From Brevundimonas sp. UBA6550 (GTDB lineage Bacteria > Pseudomonadota > Alphaproteobacteria > Caulobacterales > Caulobacteraceae): 64,000 nucleotides of DNA. Position 1 is the stretch's first letter. Each line of letters opens with the position of its first letter. Below are positions 8,440 through 16,659 of the stretch, piece by piece. The translations under genes and the position numbers were made by a program. The stretch spans positions 508,558-572,557 of the forward strand of contig NZ_DJKE01000012.1 in the NCBI RefSeq assembly GCF_002434505.1, read 5' to 3'. The notes below the pieces were generated by a model, which ran no database searches, was not told where the DNA came from, and saw only the letters and a program-made list of their open reading frames with translations.

Positions 8440-9807
8440 TTAGAAGTTCCAGGTCGCGCCCAGCGAGAAGCCGACGCCATTGCCCTTGGCCTCGCCCCGC
8501 AGGTTCGAGATGACCAGGCCGTTGCCATAGACGTCGCGCGTGTCGTTAATCGCGGCGGTGTCGATGTCGATGTAGGTCACGGCGCCGTCGAAGGTCATCG
8601 AACCCATCGTCTTGGACAGGCCGGCGGCGTAGAGCCAGCGGTCGCCGTCCGGGATGCGCGCGGTGCGGTGATCGTCCGGGGTCGGGGTCGGGTCGTAGCC
8701 CACGCCCGCGCGGAAGGTCATGGTCGGGTCGATCTTGTAGTCGAAGCCGACCGCGCCGGTGGTGACGTCGTCATAGTCCTGAACGATGGTCGATGCGCCG
8801 GTGGCGCCATAGTTGACGCGGATGGCGTCGAACTTGCTCCAGCCGATCTGGTTGACCTGGGCGTTCAGGGTCAGGCGGTCGTTGACGGCGTAGCGGGCCG
8901 AGAGGGTGGCGTACCACGGCGTGGTGAACTTGGCCGTGCCGTCCGCCGAAACGTTGGCGGCGGCCAGAGCGCCGGTCAGGCCCGAGATGTTCACCGTGCC
9001 GTCAAGCTCGTGCTTGATTTCCGAACGGTAAGACAGGCCCAGGTCCAGCTTGCCGAAATGCATCTGGGCGCCGGCGTTCCAGCCGTAGTTCCAGCCGTCG
9101 CCTTCCAGTTGGTTGCGACCGTCGGTCGCCGCAGGGATCAGCACCAGCGGGGCGACGCCGGCGACGGTGGGCAGGTTCGGCAGCGACGACGACAATGTGG
9201 CCTTGGCGTATTGAGCGTCGAAGCCGGCGCCGATGTCCAGCCAGTCGGTGACCTTGGCGGCGGCGACCAGGCTGACGTTGGCGGAACGCAGTTCCGACGT
9301 CAGAGCGTCGTAACGGGCGAAGTCGTCGGCCAGATATTTGGTGGTGAAGTTGTACGGCGCCTGGACCGCCAGACCGACGTTGAACCGGTCGCCGATCGGG
9401 GTCGAGATGGCGAAGTTCGGCACGATGCCGCTTTCGACCACGTCATGGACGTGCGGATCGCCGGCCACGACCGTGGAGCCGCGCAGGATCGTTCCGGCGG
9501 GGAACGGCGGGGTCGGGGCGGGCAGATTGTAGCTGAGGGTCGAGCCGCGGTTGTCGACGCTGGAGTCCAGGATCAGGCCGTGCATGCCCGTATAGACTTC
9601 GCGCTGGGTTCCGGCGATGGCGGCGGGGTTCCACCACAGCGACTGCACGCCCTTGTCGGCGCCGACGCCGGCGTTGGCGCGGCCCTGGCCGCGCGTCGAT
9701 TGTTCCTGAACGTAGAACGAACCGGCCATGGCGGGCGCGGCCACGCCGGCCAGCAGGGCGGTGGTCAGGGCGATGCCGCCCATGCGGACGAGATTCCTGG
9801 ATGTCAT
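8440..9807 (-). CDS. OmpP1/FadL family outer membrane transporter
   Basis: A 455-residue outer membrane protein with a Sec signal peptide (cleavage likely after APAMAG, about residue 29). The mature N-terminus, SFYVQEQSTRGQGRANAG followed by SLWWNPAAIAG, is typical of the FadL hatch region. The rest alternates in amphipathic strand pattern and ends in a C-terminal aromatic, LGATWNF, the signature of a beta-barrel recognised by the BAM machinery. FadL proteins carry long-chain fatty acids or other hydrophobic compounds across the outer membrane; the substrate here cannot be told. The gene is monocistronic, convergent with the helicase, with a 345-base upstream gap. Confidence 0.93.
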   Translation of the reverse strand: MTSRNLVRMGGIALTTALLAGVAAPAMAGSFYVQEQSTRGQGRANAGVGADKGVQSLWWNPAAIAGTQREVYTGMHGLILDSSVDNRGSTLSYNLPAPTPPFPAGTILRGSTVVAGDPHVHDVVESGIVPNFAISTPIGDRFNVGLAVQAPYNFTTKYLADDFARYDALTSELRSANVSLVAAAKVTDWLDIGAGFDAQYAKATLSSSLPNLPTVAGVAPLVLIPAATDGRNQLEGDGWNYGWNAGAQMHFGKLDLGLSYRSEIKHELDGTVNISGLTGALAAANVSADGTAKFTTPWYATLSARYAVNDRLTLNAQVNQIGWSKFDAIRVNYGATGASTIVQDYDDVTTGAVGFDYKIDPTMTFRAGVGYDPTPTPDDHRTARIPDGDRWLYAAGLSKTMGSMTFDGAVTYIDIDTAAINDTRDVYGNGLVISNLRGEAKGNGVGFSLGATWNF

Positions 9808-10152
9808 GTACCATTCCTAAGTGGAGCCCCCGCCATCAAACGCGGCGGTGGGGTGTCGGGGGAGAGACGTTGCCGCAGCGCTTTCGACCAGAAAGCGTTG
9901 CACGCATGGCCGCTCTCTGCTCCGATCCGGGCGAAACTGTGTCATCAAAGCTGCACACGATCACACCCGCGCGAGGTTCCGTTGCGGCAAGAAGCCGTCG
10001 CTGAATCACAGACTTACGCTGCGGAAAGCGCGCAGACCTCTGTTCCGCCGGATTTCCTTGCCTGCCCCCGACCGCCCCAAGATCGCCTTGTGCATCCGTG
10101 ATATAAAGACCATCTGCATCGCGCCCCGTCTTCAAGACTGATCGAAGCCCCC
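9808..10152. other. 345-base intergenic region between divergent genes
   Basis: This gap lies between the divergent FadL-family gene and map. The open frames within it have no recognisable protein content. I see no RNA gene, palindrome or repeat element. It presumably holds both promoters. Confidence 0.5.
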
Positions 10153-10971
10153 ATGTACGAAACGCCCGAACTGGAAACCGACGTCCTGGTCCGTTCCAGC
10201 GCCATCCGCATCCACAGCCCCGAGGATTTCGAGGGGATGCGCAAGGCCGGCCGCCTAGTCGCCGAGGCCCTGGACATGATCGCGCCCCATGTGAAGCCGG
10301 GCGTGACGACGAGCGCCATCGACGACCTGATCCGCGAGTTCACCCTGGACCACGGCGGCCTGCCCGCCTGCCTGGGCTACAAGGGCTATGAGAAGACGGT
10401 CTGCACCTCGATCAACCACGTCGTCTGCCACGGCATTCCCGGCGACAAGGTTCTGAAGGACGGCGACATCGTCAACATCGACCACACCGTCATCGTCGAC
10501 GGCTGGCACGGCGATTCCAGCCGGATGTATGCGGTGGGCGAGATCAACGCCCGCGCCAAGCGCCTGATCGACGTCACCTATGAATCGCTGGAGCTGGGCC
10601 TGGCGCAGGTCAAGCCGGGCAATACGTTCGGCGACATCGGCTTCGCCATCCAGAAGTTCGTCGAGGCCCAGCGCATGAGCGTGGTGCGCGACTTCTGCGG
10701 CCACGGCATCGGCCGCGTCTTCCACGACAGCCCCAACGTCCTGCACTACGGCCGCAAGGGCGACGGCGCCGTGCTGAAGCCCGGCATGTTCTTCACCGTC
10801 GAGCCGATGGTGAACCTGGGCAAGCCGCAGGTGAAGGTGCTGTCCGACGGCTGGACCGCCGTGACCCGCGACAAGTCCCTGTCGGCCCAGTGCGAACACA
10901 CCATCGGCGTGACCGAAGACGGGCTGGAGATCTTCACGGCGTCTCCGGCGGGGCTGTTCCGCCCGAACTGA
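10153..10971 (+). CDS. map: Type I methionine aminopeptidase
   Basis: MAP removes the initiator methionine from nascent proteins. The metal-binding residues are present in family order: Asp in NIDHTVIVDGWHGDSS (two Asp), His in CGHGIGRVFH, Glu in TVEPMV and Glu in CEHTIGVT. The protein has 272 residues, slightly longer than E. coli MAP because of an N-terminal stretch of about 20 residues before the conserved SPEDFEGMRKAGRLVAEAL. The ATG at 10153 is the only good start. The gene stands alone and is followed by a 166-base palindromic element. Confidence 0.96.
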   Translation: MYETPELETDVLVRSSAIRIHSPEDFEGMRKAGRLVAEALDMIAPHVKPGVTTSAIDDLIREFTLDHGGLPACLGYKGYEKTVCTSINHVVCHGIPGDKVLKDGDIVNIDHTVIVDGWHGDSSRMYAVGEINARAKRLIDVTYESLELGLAQVKPGNTFGDIGFAIQKFVEAQRMSVVRDFCGHGIGRVFHDSPNVLHYGRKGDGAVLKPGMFFTVEPMVNLGKPQVKVLSDGWTAVTRDKSLSAQCEHTIGVTEDGLEIFTASPAGLFRPN

Positions 10972-10988
10972 GCAACACGCTCGTTTAC

Positions 10989-11154
10989 TTCGTCATCCTC
11001 CGGCAAGCCGCGTCTTCGCGGCGCAGACCGGGGGACCCAGCGGCGCGCGAGAGCGCGAACCTGTCGCAGGGTCCATCTTTCGGCATAAAGCGGCGGACAA
11101 ATCGCCTTCGGCGCCGCTGGGTCCCCCGGTCGCTTCGCGCCGGAGGATGACGAA
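10989..11154. repeat. Palindromic intergenic element, family A, copy 1
   Basis: The element begins TTCGTCATCCTCCGG and ends with its reverse complement CCGGAGGATGACGAA. Inner arms GGGGGACCCAGCGGCGC and GCGCCGCTGGGTCCCCC are also inverted, so the whole can fold into one long hairpin. A second copy with the same arms and a different centre is at 31413-31580. It lies between map and radC. Confidence 0.8.
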
Positions 11155-11241
11155 ATAGTTGTGTGAACACACGCCGCACTTGCGCGCCTCGCCGGATCAA
11201 CCGATCCTGCAAAGGTTGCGCATCTGCGAGCCTGACGGCGT

Positions 11242-11967
11242 ATGACCGACGAACTCACCGCCAAGCCCAAGCCCCGCCACAGCGGCCATCGCGACCGGCT
11301 GCGCGAGCGGGCGGCCAAGGGGGGCTTGGGCGCCCTGCCCGACTATGAGCTGCTGGAGCTGCTGCTGTTCCGCAGCGTGCCCTACAAGGACGTCAAGCCG
11401 CTGGCCAAGGACCTGCTGGCGCGGTTCGGCGGGCTGGAGGGGATCGGGGCGGCCAGCCACGAGGCGGTGGAGGATCAGGTGGCGCGGTCGATGGGCTATG
11501 TCCCCGGCAAGGCGACGCGGGCGGTGGCGCTGGACCTGCAGCTGATCTTCGACGTGACGCGGCGGATCGCGCGCGAGCCGGCCGCCAAGCGCGCGGTGAT
11601 ATCGTCGTGGACGGCGCTTCTGGCCTATGTCCGCGTCGCCCTGCAGCACGAGCCGCGCGAGCAGTTCCGGGTCCTGTATCTGGACAAGAAGAACCAGCTG
11701 ATCCTGGACGAGGTGCAGAACCGGGGCACGGTCGATCATGCGCCGGTCTATCCGCGCGAGGTGGTGCGCCGCGCGCTGGAACTGTCGGCCAGCGCCCTGA
11801 TCCTGGTCCACAATCACCCGTCCGGCGATCCCACCCCCAGCCGCGCCGACGTTGAGATGACGAAACAGGTTGTGCAGGCCGGCCGCGCCCTTAACGTCGA
11901 GGTTCACGACCATCTGGTCGTCGGCCGCGACGGGGTGGCCAGTCTGAAGCAACTGGGGTTGATGTGA
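11242..11967 (+). CDS. radC: RadC family JAB-domain protein
   Basis: The 241-residue protein has an N-terminal helix-hairpin-helix-like region (ALPDYELLELLLFRSVPY, about residues 33-50). Its C-terminal JAB/MPN metalloprotease-fold domain has the metal motif HNHPSGDPTPSRAD (about 192-205). The family was named for DNA repair, but its enzymatic role remains unclear. The ATG at 11242 gives the normal length. The next gene starts inside its stop codon (GTGA overlap at 11964-11967), so the two are probably translationally coupled. Confidence 0.93.
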   Translation: MTDELTAKPKPRHSGHRDRLRERAAKGGLGALPDYELLELLLFRSVPYKDVKPLAKDLLARFGGLEGIGAASHEAVEDQVARSMGYVPGKATRAVALDLQLIFDVTRRIAREPAAKRAVISSWTALLAYVRVALQHEPREQFRVLYLDKKNQLILDEVQNRGTVDHAPVYPREVVRRALELSASALILVHNHPSGDPTPSRADVEMTKQVVQAGRALNVEVHDHLVVGRDGVASLKQLGLM

Positions 11968-12488
11968 CGACGACGCTGACGACGGAACGCCTGGTCCTGA
12001 CCCCCGCCGGGCCGGACGACTTCACCGACATCGCCGCCCTGTGGAAGAACCTGGACTTCACCCGCTTTCTCAGAGGCCGCGCCCTGTCGGATGAAGAGGT
12101 CTGGTTCCGGTTGCTGCGCGACATCGGGCATTGGTCCGCCATGGGCCACGGCAACTGGTCGATCCGGTCGAAGGACGGCGGCGCCTATCTGGGCAGCGTG
12201 GGGGTGCTGAACTATCGGCGCGAGATGACGCCCGCTTTCGACGCGCCGGAACTGGGTTGGGGGCTGGACCCGGCGTTTCAGGGCCGGGGCTATGCCGGCG
12301 AGGCTCTGAGCGCCGCGCTGGACTGGGCGGAAGGCGTTCTGGGCGTCCGGCGCACCGTCTGCATGATCTCGCCCGACAACCTGCCCTCCCTGAAACTGGC
12401 CGCGCGCGTCGGCTATCGGCCCTATGCCGAGACGACCTACAACGACCATGCCGTGCGGCTGTTCGAACGCCGCCAAGCCGCCCCGTAG
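11964..12488 (+). CDS. GNAT family N-acetyltransferase (RimJ/RimL-like)
   Basis: A 174-residue acetyltransferase with the GNAT fold. It opens TTERLVLTPAGPDDFTDIA, as RimJ/RimL-type proteins do, and has the acetyl-CoA loop GWGLDPAFQGRGYAGEAL (about 95-112) with the Q/RxxGxG/A pattern. It ends with the family's final strand. The likely substrate is a protein N-terminus or a small amine; this cannot be decided. The GTG start overlaps the radC stop by four bases. Confidence 0.9.
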   Translation: MTTTLTTERLVLTPAGPDDFTDIAALWKNLDFTRFLRGRALSDEEVWFRLLRDIGHWSAMGHGNWSIRSKDGGAYLGSVGVLNYRREMTPAFDAPELGWGLDPAFQGRGYAGEALSAALDWAEGVLGVRRTVCMISPDNLPSLKLAARVGYRPYAETTYNDHAVRLFERRQAAP

Positions 12489-12544
12489 TCAGCCATTAAG
12501 GTTTATCGGTCACGCTGGCGGGGAAAGCTCCGAGAGTCTCGCCC

Positions 12545-12787
12545 ATGCCCATGTCCGTCGAAACGCTGCGCCAGCATCTGGTCGAGGCCTTTCCCGACGC
12601 CGAGATCGCCATCGAGGACCTGGCCGGCGACGGCGACCATTACCGCGCCCGCATCGTGTCCAAGGCCTTTTCCGGCGTGCCGCGCGTGCGTCAGCACCAG
12701 CTGGTCTATGCGGCGCTGAAGGGACAGATGGGCGGCGAACTGCACGCCCTGGCGCTGGAGACCTCCGCGCCGGCTCAGGCGGGGTAA
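12545..12787 (+). CDS. bolA: BolA family protein
   Basis: This 80-residue protein has the BolA fold: LRQHLVEAFPDAEIAIEDLA, then DHYRARIVSKAFSGVPRVRQHQLVYAAL with the conserved FxGxxxxxRHQxVY pattern. BolA proteins pair with CGFS monothiol glutaredoxins to hold or pass on Fe-S clusters. The glutaredoxin grxD lies 1 kb downstream on the same strand, which supports that partnership here. A second in-frame ATG at 12551 would shorten it by two residues. Confidence 0.93.
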   Translation: MPMSVETLRQHLVEAFPDAEIAIEDLAGDGDHYRARIVSKAFSGVPRVRQHQLVYAALKGQMGGELHALALETSAPAQAG

Positions 12788-12792
12788 GGCCG

Positions 12793-13698
12793 ATGCGCTA
12801 TCGCCCGTTCGGGGTTTCCGGCTCCGCCATTTCGAACCTGACGCTCAGCTTCGGGGCGGCGGCGCTGGCGCGCGGGCGGGCGGCGGGACTGGACCTGCTG
12901 TATTCGGCGCTGGAGGCGGGGATCAACAGCTATCGGCTGGAGACCGCCGATCCGGTGGCGGCCGAGGTGCTGGGCGAGGCTTTGTCGCACGTGGACCGCA
13001 AACTGGTCTATGTCAGCGTGACCCTGGGGGCCGGCGACGGCCAGGGCGACGCGGGGGCGCGCGACTTCTCGGCCGAGGGAATGACCGGCGCCATCGACCG
13101 AGTGCTGCACTTCTCGGGCCTGGGCTGGATCGACATGGCCGTGCTGCACGAGCCGGGCGAGACGGAGCTGGCGCAGTCGTCGCTGGCGGCGCTGAAGGCG
13201 CTGCGCAAGACCGGGCGCATCCGCCTGTTGGGCATCGCCGGCGGCGGGCCGGTGATGGACGCCTATGTCTCGACCGGCGCGTTCGACGCCCTGCTGACCC
13301 CGTTCGACATCAACGCCGACTGGCCGATCCGCAACCGCATCCGCTCGGCGCGCGAACAGGACATGGCCGTCTTCGCCTACGACTTCTACATCGACCGGCG
13401 CAGGCGCGAACCGGACGCTCCGGTGTTCAAGAAGGGGCTGTTCGGCCTGGGCGGCGGCAAACGGCCCGTGGACACCCCCAAAAAGGACGCCTTCGGCTTC
13501 CTGTATCGCACCCCGAACTGGACGGCCGAGGCCATCTGCCTGTCCTACGTCCTGACCGATCCGTCGGTGTCCAGCGTGATCGTGGGGCCGACCGACACCG
13601 ACCGCCTGGCCGTGCTGGCCACCGCGCCCGAGCGCGACCTGCCGCCGGGCCTGGCCGCCCAGATCGAGATGGGGCGCGTCGTGGCGAACGCCGCCTGA
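12793..13698 (+). CDS. Aldo/keto-reductase-fold protein
   Basis: The ATG at 12793, five bases after the bolA stop, gives 301 residues with the AKR fold: an N-terminal MRYRPFGVSGSAISNLTL, LGWIDMAVLHEPGE, LKALRKTGRIRLLGIAGGG, and a C-terminal cofactor region with TDPSVSSVIVGPTDTDRL. At the place where active AKRs have DTAxxYG with the catalytic Tyr, this protein reads INSYRLETADPVA, so the usual Asp-Tyr-Lys-His tetrad is not evident. It may be a redox-inactive or altered member. It sits between bolA and grxD, possibly in one operon. Confidence 0.75.
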   Translation: MRYRPFGVSGSAISNLTLSFGAAALARGRAAGLDLLYSALEAGINSYRLETADPVAAEVLGEALSHVDRKLVYVSVTLGAGDGQGDAGARDFSAEGMTGAIDRVLHFSGLGWIDMAVLHEPGETELAQSSLAALKALRKTGRIRLLGIAGGGPVMDAYVSTGAFDALLTPFDINADWPIRNRIRSAREQDMAVFAYDFYIDRRRREPDAPVFKKGLFGLGGGKRPVDTPKKDAFGFLYRTPNWTAEAICLSYVLTDPSVSSVIVGPTDTDRLAVLATAPERDLPPGLAAQIEMGRVVANAA

Positions 13699-13779
13699 TA
13701 GACACGGCGGATCGTCGCGCACGCCTTGACCGCGCCCCTCGCGCTCCCTAGCTGACGGGCTTCACGAAAGGCCCATCCC

Positions 13780-14133
13780 GTGACCGACACCGTTCAAGCC
13801 GCCGACCCCGTCCACGCCTTCATCGGCGACACCGTCGCCCAGCACGACGTGGTGCTGTTCATGAAGGGCACGCCCGACCAGCCCCGCTGCGGCTTCTCGT
13901 CCCTGGCGGTGCAGATCCTGGATCATGTCGGCGCCGCCTTCGTGGGCGTGGACGTCCTGCAGGACGAGGCCCTGCGCGAAGGCATCAAGAGCTTCACCGA
14001 CTGGCCGACCATCCCGCAGCTCTATGTGAAGGGCGAATTCGTGGGCGGATCGGACATCATCCGCGAGATGTTCCAGGCCGGCGAACTTCAGGCCCTGATG
14101 GTCGAGAAGGGCGTTCCGCTCGGCGAGGCCTGA
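13780..14133 (+). CDS. grxD: Grx4-type monothiol glutaredoxin
   Basis: This 117-residue glutaredoxin has the CGFS active site (PRCGFSSLAVQIL, about residues 43-55) after the MKGTPDQP loop, plus the glutathione-binding WPTIPQLYVKGEFVGGSDI. Such proteins bind a bridging [2Fe-2S] cluster with glutathione and act in cluster delivery, often with BolA. The stop overlaps the next start by one base (TGATG at 14131-14135). Confidence 0.96.
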   Translation: MTDTVQAADPVHAFIGDTVAQHDVVLFMKGTPDQPRCGFSSLAVQILDHVGAAFVGVDVLQDEALREGIKSFTDWPTIPQLYVKGEFVGGSDIIREMFQAGELQALMVEKGVPLGEA

Positions 14134-14564
14134 TGGCGAAGAAGACCCTGACCCCGCGCGAGGACCGAGAGGTCTTCGTGGTGCCGCTGGACCTGCGGCC
14201 CGAACACATCGACGCCAACGGCCACGTCAACAACGTCGTCTATGTCGGCTGGCTGCAGGATGCCGGCACGGCCCACTGGAACGCGCGGTTCGAAGAGGCG
14301 ACGCGGGCGAAATGGTCGTGGGTCGCGACCCGGCACGAGATCGACTATCTGCGCGGGATCGAGCCGGGGGCGACGGGCGTCGTCGCCCGCACCTGGGTCG
14401 GCGAACCGCAAGGCCCGCGCTTCAACCGCTATGTCCGCATCGAGGACGGCCAGGGCCGCGTCTGCGCCCAGGGCGTGACCGAATGGGTGCTGGTGGACGC
14501 CAGGACCCTGAGGCCCCAGCGCATCCCGCCCGAAATGCTGGGCGTCTTCGAGGCGGCGGTCTGA
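14133..14564 (+). CDS. Hotdog-fold acyl-CoA thioesterase (4HBT-like)
   Basis: A 143-residue hotdog-fold protein with the catalytic loop HIDANGHVNNVVYVGWLQDA (about 25-44; Asp followed by NGHVNN), as in 4-hydroxybenzoyl-CoA thioesterase-like and YbgC/FcbC proteins. It probably hydrolyses an acyl-CoA in the cytoplasm; the substrate is unknown. It overlaps the grxD stop by one base and so is likely translated with it. A similar protein lies at 54860-55294. Confidence 0.85.
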   Translation: MAKKTLTPREDREVFVVPLDLRPEHIDANGHVNNVVYVGWLQDAGTAHWNARFEEATRAKWSWVATRHEIDYLRGIEPGATGVVARTWVGEPQGPRFNRYVRIEDGQGRVCAQGVTEWVLVDARTLRPQRIPPEMLGVFEAAV

Positions 14565-14583
14565 ATCAGCTTCCAAGTCTTCT

Positions 14584-14707
14584 GCTCATCCCGGCGAAAG
14601 CCGGGACCCAGTTCTTTCGCATCGTTGGCGCGCGGGATGGTCGCACGGCCCGGGCCGCACTCATCTTTCGCCCAAAGCACTGGGTCCCGGCTTTCGCCGG
14701 GATGAGC
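14584..14707. repeat. Palindromic intergenic element, family B, copy 1
   Basis: The left arm, GCTCATCCCGGCGAAAGCCG plus GGACCCAG, is mirrored by CTGGGTCCC plus GGCTTTCGCCGGGATGAGC on the right. The centre of about 65 bases is not conserved in the second copy at 59490-59611. It lies between the convergent thioesterase and lipoprotein genes and could terminate both. Confidence 0.8.
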
Positions 14708-14721
14708 GGAAAGGATGGTCC

Positions 14722-15102
14722 TTACTTCAACGGATTGAGGATGCGGGCGGGCGTGCCGGCGTCCAGGCCCAGGTCGGCGTAGGTCCAGCGCAGTTCGACG
14801 CCGTTGGGGACCAGGGCCCTGCACAGGTCCTGTTTGGTGCGGCGCAGGGTGATCTCGACCGGATTGTTGTCCGCCACCGCCACCTCGAAGTCCGACGCCT
14901 GGGTGCAGCCGTTGGAATCGACGCGCACGACCAGGGCGCCGTCGGCGAACCGGGCCTCGCGGATGGCCTCGGCCGGCGGGGCGTCGTTGCGGCTGACGTT
15001 GACCGAGACGTTCTCGCCCGCGCTGCTGTCATAGATGACGCAGGCGCTCAGCAGGGGGGCGGCCAGGACCGCCGCCGCCACACCCTTGACCAGGCCCCGC
15101 AT
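14722..15102 (-). CDS. Small lipoprotein with conserved NGCT motif (paralogue 1)
   Basis: The ATG at 15102 gives 126 residues: a lipoprotein signal peptide with lipobox LLSAC (about residues 15-20), then a compact domain with VRVDSNGCTQASDFEVAVAD, VEITLRRTKQDLCRALVP and LRWTYADLGL. The two cysteines after the lipobox may form a disulphide. The gene at 19124-19507 encodes a paralogue with the same NGCT...D, ITLRR...C and LGL blocks. The function is unknown; the export signal points to the periplasm. It overlaps the stop of the short lipoprotein gene upstream (TAATG), so the two are coupled. Confidence 0.8.
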   Translation of the reverse strand: MRGLVKGVAAAVLAAPLLSACVIYDSSAGENVSVNVSRNDAPPAEAIREARFADGALVVRVDSNGCTQASDFEVAVADNNPVEITLRRTKQDLCRALVPNGVELRWTYADLGLDAGTPARILNPLK

Positions 15103-15218
15103 TATTGACCCGAAGCCGGGGCGGTGATGACGCGCGTGGTCGGCTTTTCGGTCGAGACGATGATGCAGCCCGACAGCAGAGGCGCGGCGATGGCGATGGC
15201 GAGAGCGAGACGAAGCAT
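15102..15218 (-). CDS. Very small lipoprotein (38 residues)
   Basis: ATG 15218 gives MLRLALAIAIAAPLLSGC followed by IIVSTEKPTTRVITAPASGQ. This is a clear lipoprotein signal with lipobox LLSGC and a mature part of only 21 residues. The coding frame ends in a TAA that overlaps the ATG of the next lipoprotein gene. It is probably a real member of a two-gene lipoprotein operon. It could instead be a leader for the second gene. Confidence 0.6.
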   Translation of the reverse strand: MLRLALAIAIAAPLLSGCIIVSTEKPTTRVITAPASGQ

Positions 15219-15379
15219 TTGGGTTCCCCATTGAAAGCTTGGCCCTTTGTGGCGCGCGGGCCGCGACTGCACACGTGAATTATCGGCAAGCTGGATGAAC
15301 AATCGGAAAGGCGCCGGTTGAACCGAGCCCGCGGGGGCTTAGGTGAACAGCCTCCCCTCCCCCCATCGGACGCCTTGCC

Positions 15380-16483
15380 ATGAGCCTGCTGTTCTCGCCC
15401 CACGCCGTGGGTCCGCTGACCTTGAAGAACCGGGTCGTCATCGCGCCCATGTGCCAGTATTCGGCCGTCGAGGGCGTGCCCCAGCCGTGGCACGTGCAGC
15501 ACCTGGGGCGGCTGGCCATCTCCGGCGCGGGACTGGTCATCGTGGAGGCGACGGGGGTCGAGGCGGCGGGCCGCATCACGCCCGACGACACCGGCCTGTG
15601 GAACGACGAACAGGCGGCTGCCTTCGCCGCGATAATCCGCGATATCCGCACCTATAGCGACACGCCCATCGGCATCCAGCTGGGCCACGCGGGGCGCAAG
15701 GCCTCGACCAGCGCGCCGTGGAAGGGCGGCGGGGCGCTGGCGGCGGACGACGGCGCCTGGGAGACGTTCGCTCCCTCGGCCCTGCCGTTCAAGGCCGACT
15801 GGCACACGCCGACCCAGATGACCGAGGCCGACATGGATCGCGTGGTCGCGGCGTTCGAGGCGGCGGCGCGACGGGCCGAACGCGCCGGGTTCGATCTGGT
15901 CGAACTGCACGCCGCCCACGGCTATCTGCTGAGCGAGTTCCTGTCGCCGATCTCCAACCAGCGCACCGACGCCTTCGGCGGCTCGGCCGAGAACCGGGCG
16001 CGCTTTCCGCTGCGGGTCGCCCGCGCCGTGCGCGACGCCTGGCCCAGGGACAAGGCGCTCGGCGCGCGGTTCAACGGCTCGGACTGGGTCGAGGGCGGCG
16101 TGGCGCTGGAGGAGGTGGCGGCCTTCGGCCGGGCGCTGCACGACATGGGCTATGACTATCTGCACCTGACGTCGGGCGGCAATGTCGCGCGGGCGGACAT
16201 TCCCGGCGACCAACCGGGATACCAGCTGCCTTTCGCGGCGGCGGTGAAGGCGGCGGCGCCTGGCGCAGCGGTCATGGCGGTGGGCATGATCTTCGACCCG
16301 CGACAGGCCGAGGACATCGTGGCGTCCGGCCAGGCGGACCTGATCGCCATCGCGCGGGCCGCGCTGGACGACCCGCACTGGGCGCACCACGCCGCCGTGG
16401 CTCTGGGCGAGGAAGAGCGGCTGCCGAAACAGTATGGACGGGCGGCAAAAGGGGTCTGGCCCGGCTACGGCCGGAGAGGCTAG
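15380..16483 (+). CDS. NADH:flavin oxidoreductase, Old Yellow Enzyme family (YqjM-like)
   Basis: A 367-residue FMN-dependent ene-reductase with a TIM-barrel fold. It has KNRVVIAPMCQYSAVEG (FMN-binding start, with the Cys of the thermophilic-like/YqjM class), IQLGHAGRKAS, the substrate-binding HAAHGYLLSEFLSP (the HxxH pair), NQRTDAFGGSAENRARF, and the C-terminal phosphate-binding VGMIFDPRQAEDIV and DLIAIARAALDDPHW. Such enzymes reduce activated C=C bonds with NAD(P)H. The length and motifs are normal. It is transcribed alone, divergent from the lipoprotein pair. Confidence 0.94.
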   Translation: MSLLFSPHAVGPLTLKNRVVIAPMCQYSAVEGVPQPWHVQHLGRLAISGAGLVIVEATGVEAAGRITPDDTGLWNDEQAAAFAAIIRDIRTYSDTPIGIQLGHAGRKASTSAPWKGGGALAADDGAWETFAPSALPFKADWHTPTQMTEADMDRVVAAFEAAARRAERAGFDLVELHAAHGYLLSEFLSPISNQRTDAFGGSAENRARFPLRVARAVRDAWPRDKALGARFNGSDWVEGGVALEEVAAFGRALHDMGYDYLHLTSGGNVARADIPGDQPGYQLPFAAAVKAAAPGAAVMAVGMIFDPRQAEDIVASGQADLIAIARAALDDPHWAHHAAVALGEEERLPKQYGRAAKGVWPGYGRRG

Positions 16484-16497
16484 CGCACGTTCCCCAT

Positions 16498-16652
16498 CGT
16501 CATTCCGGGGCGTCCGAAGGACGATCCCGGACCCGAAGGGCGGCGCGAAGCAGTCAGCACAGGAGGCGCACCCCGGGCGTCGAAGGGGTTCAAGCGCCGC
16601 AACCGTAGCCCTGGGTTCCGGGTTCTTCGCTTTGCTCAGCCCCGGAATGACG
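16498..16652. repeat. Palindromic intergenic element, family C, copy 1
   Basis: The element starts CGTCATTCCGGGGCGTCCGA and ends TCAGCCCCGGAATGACG, with inner arms near TCCCGGACCC and CTGGGTTCCGGGTTCTTCGC. It is slightly longer than the copies at 30467-30572 and 56749-56878. It lies between two convergent genes. Confidence 0.75.
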
Positions 16653-16659
16653 ATGAGGG

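Noticed and set aside
12424..12792. N-terminal extension of the aldo/keto-reductase frame
   Set aside because: The extra 123 codons overlap the GNAT and bolA genes; the conserved protein begins at ATG 12793.
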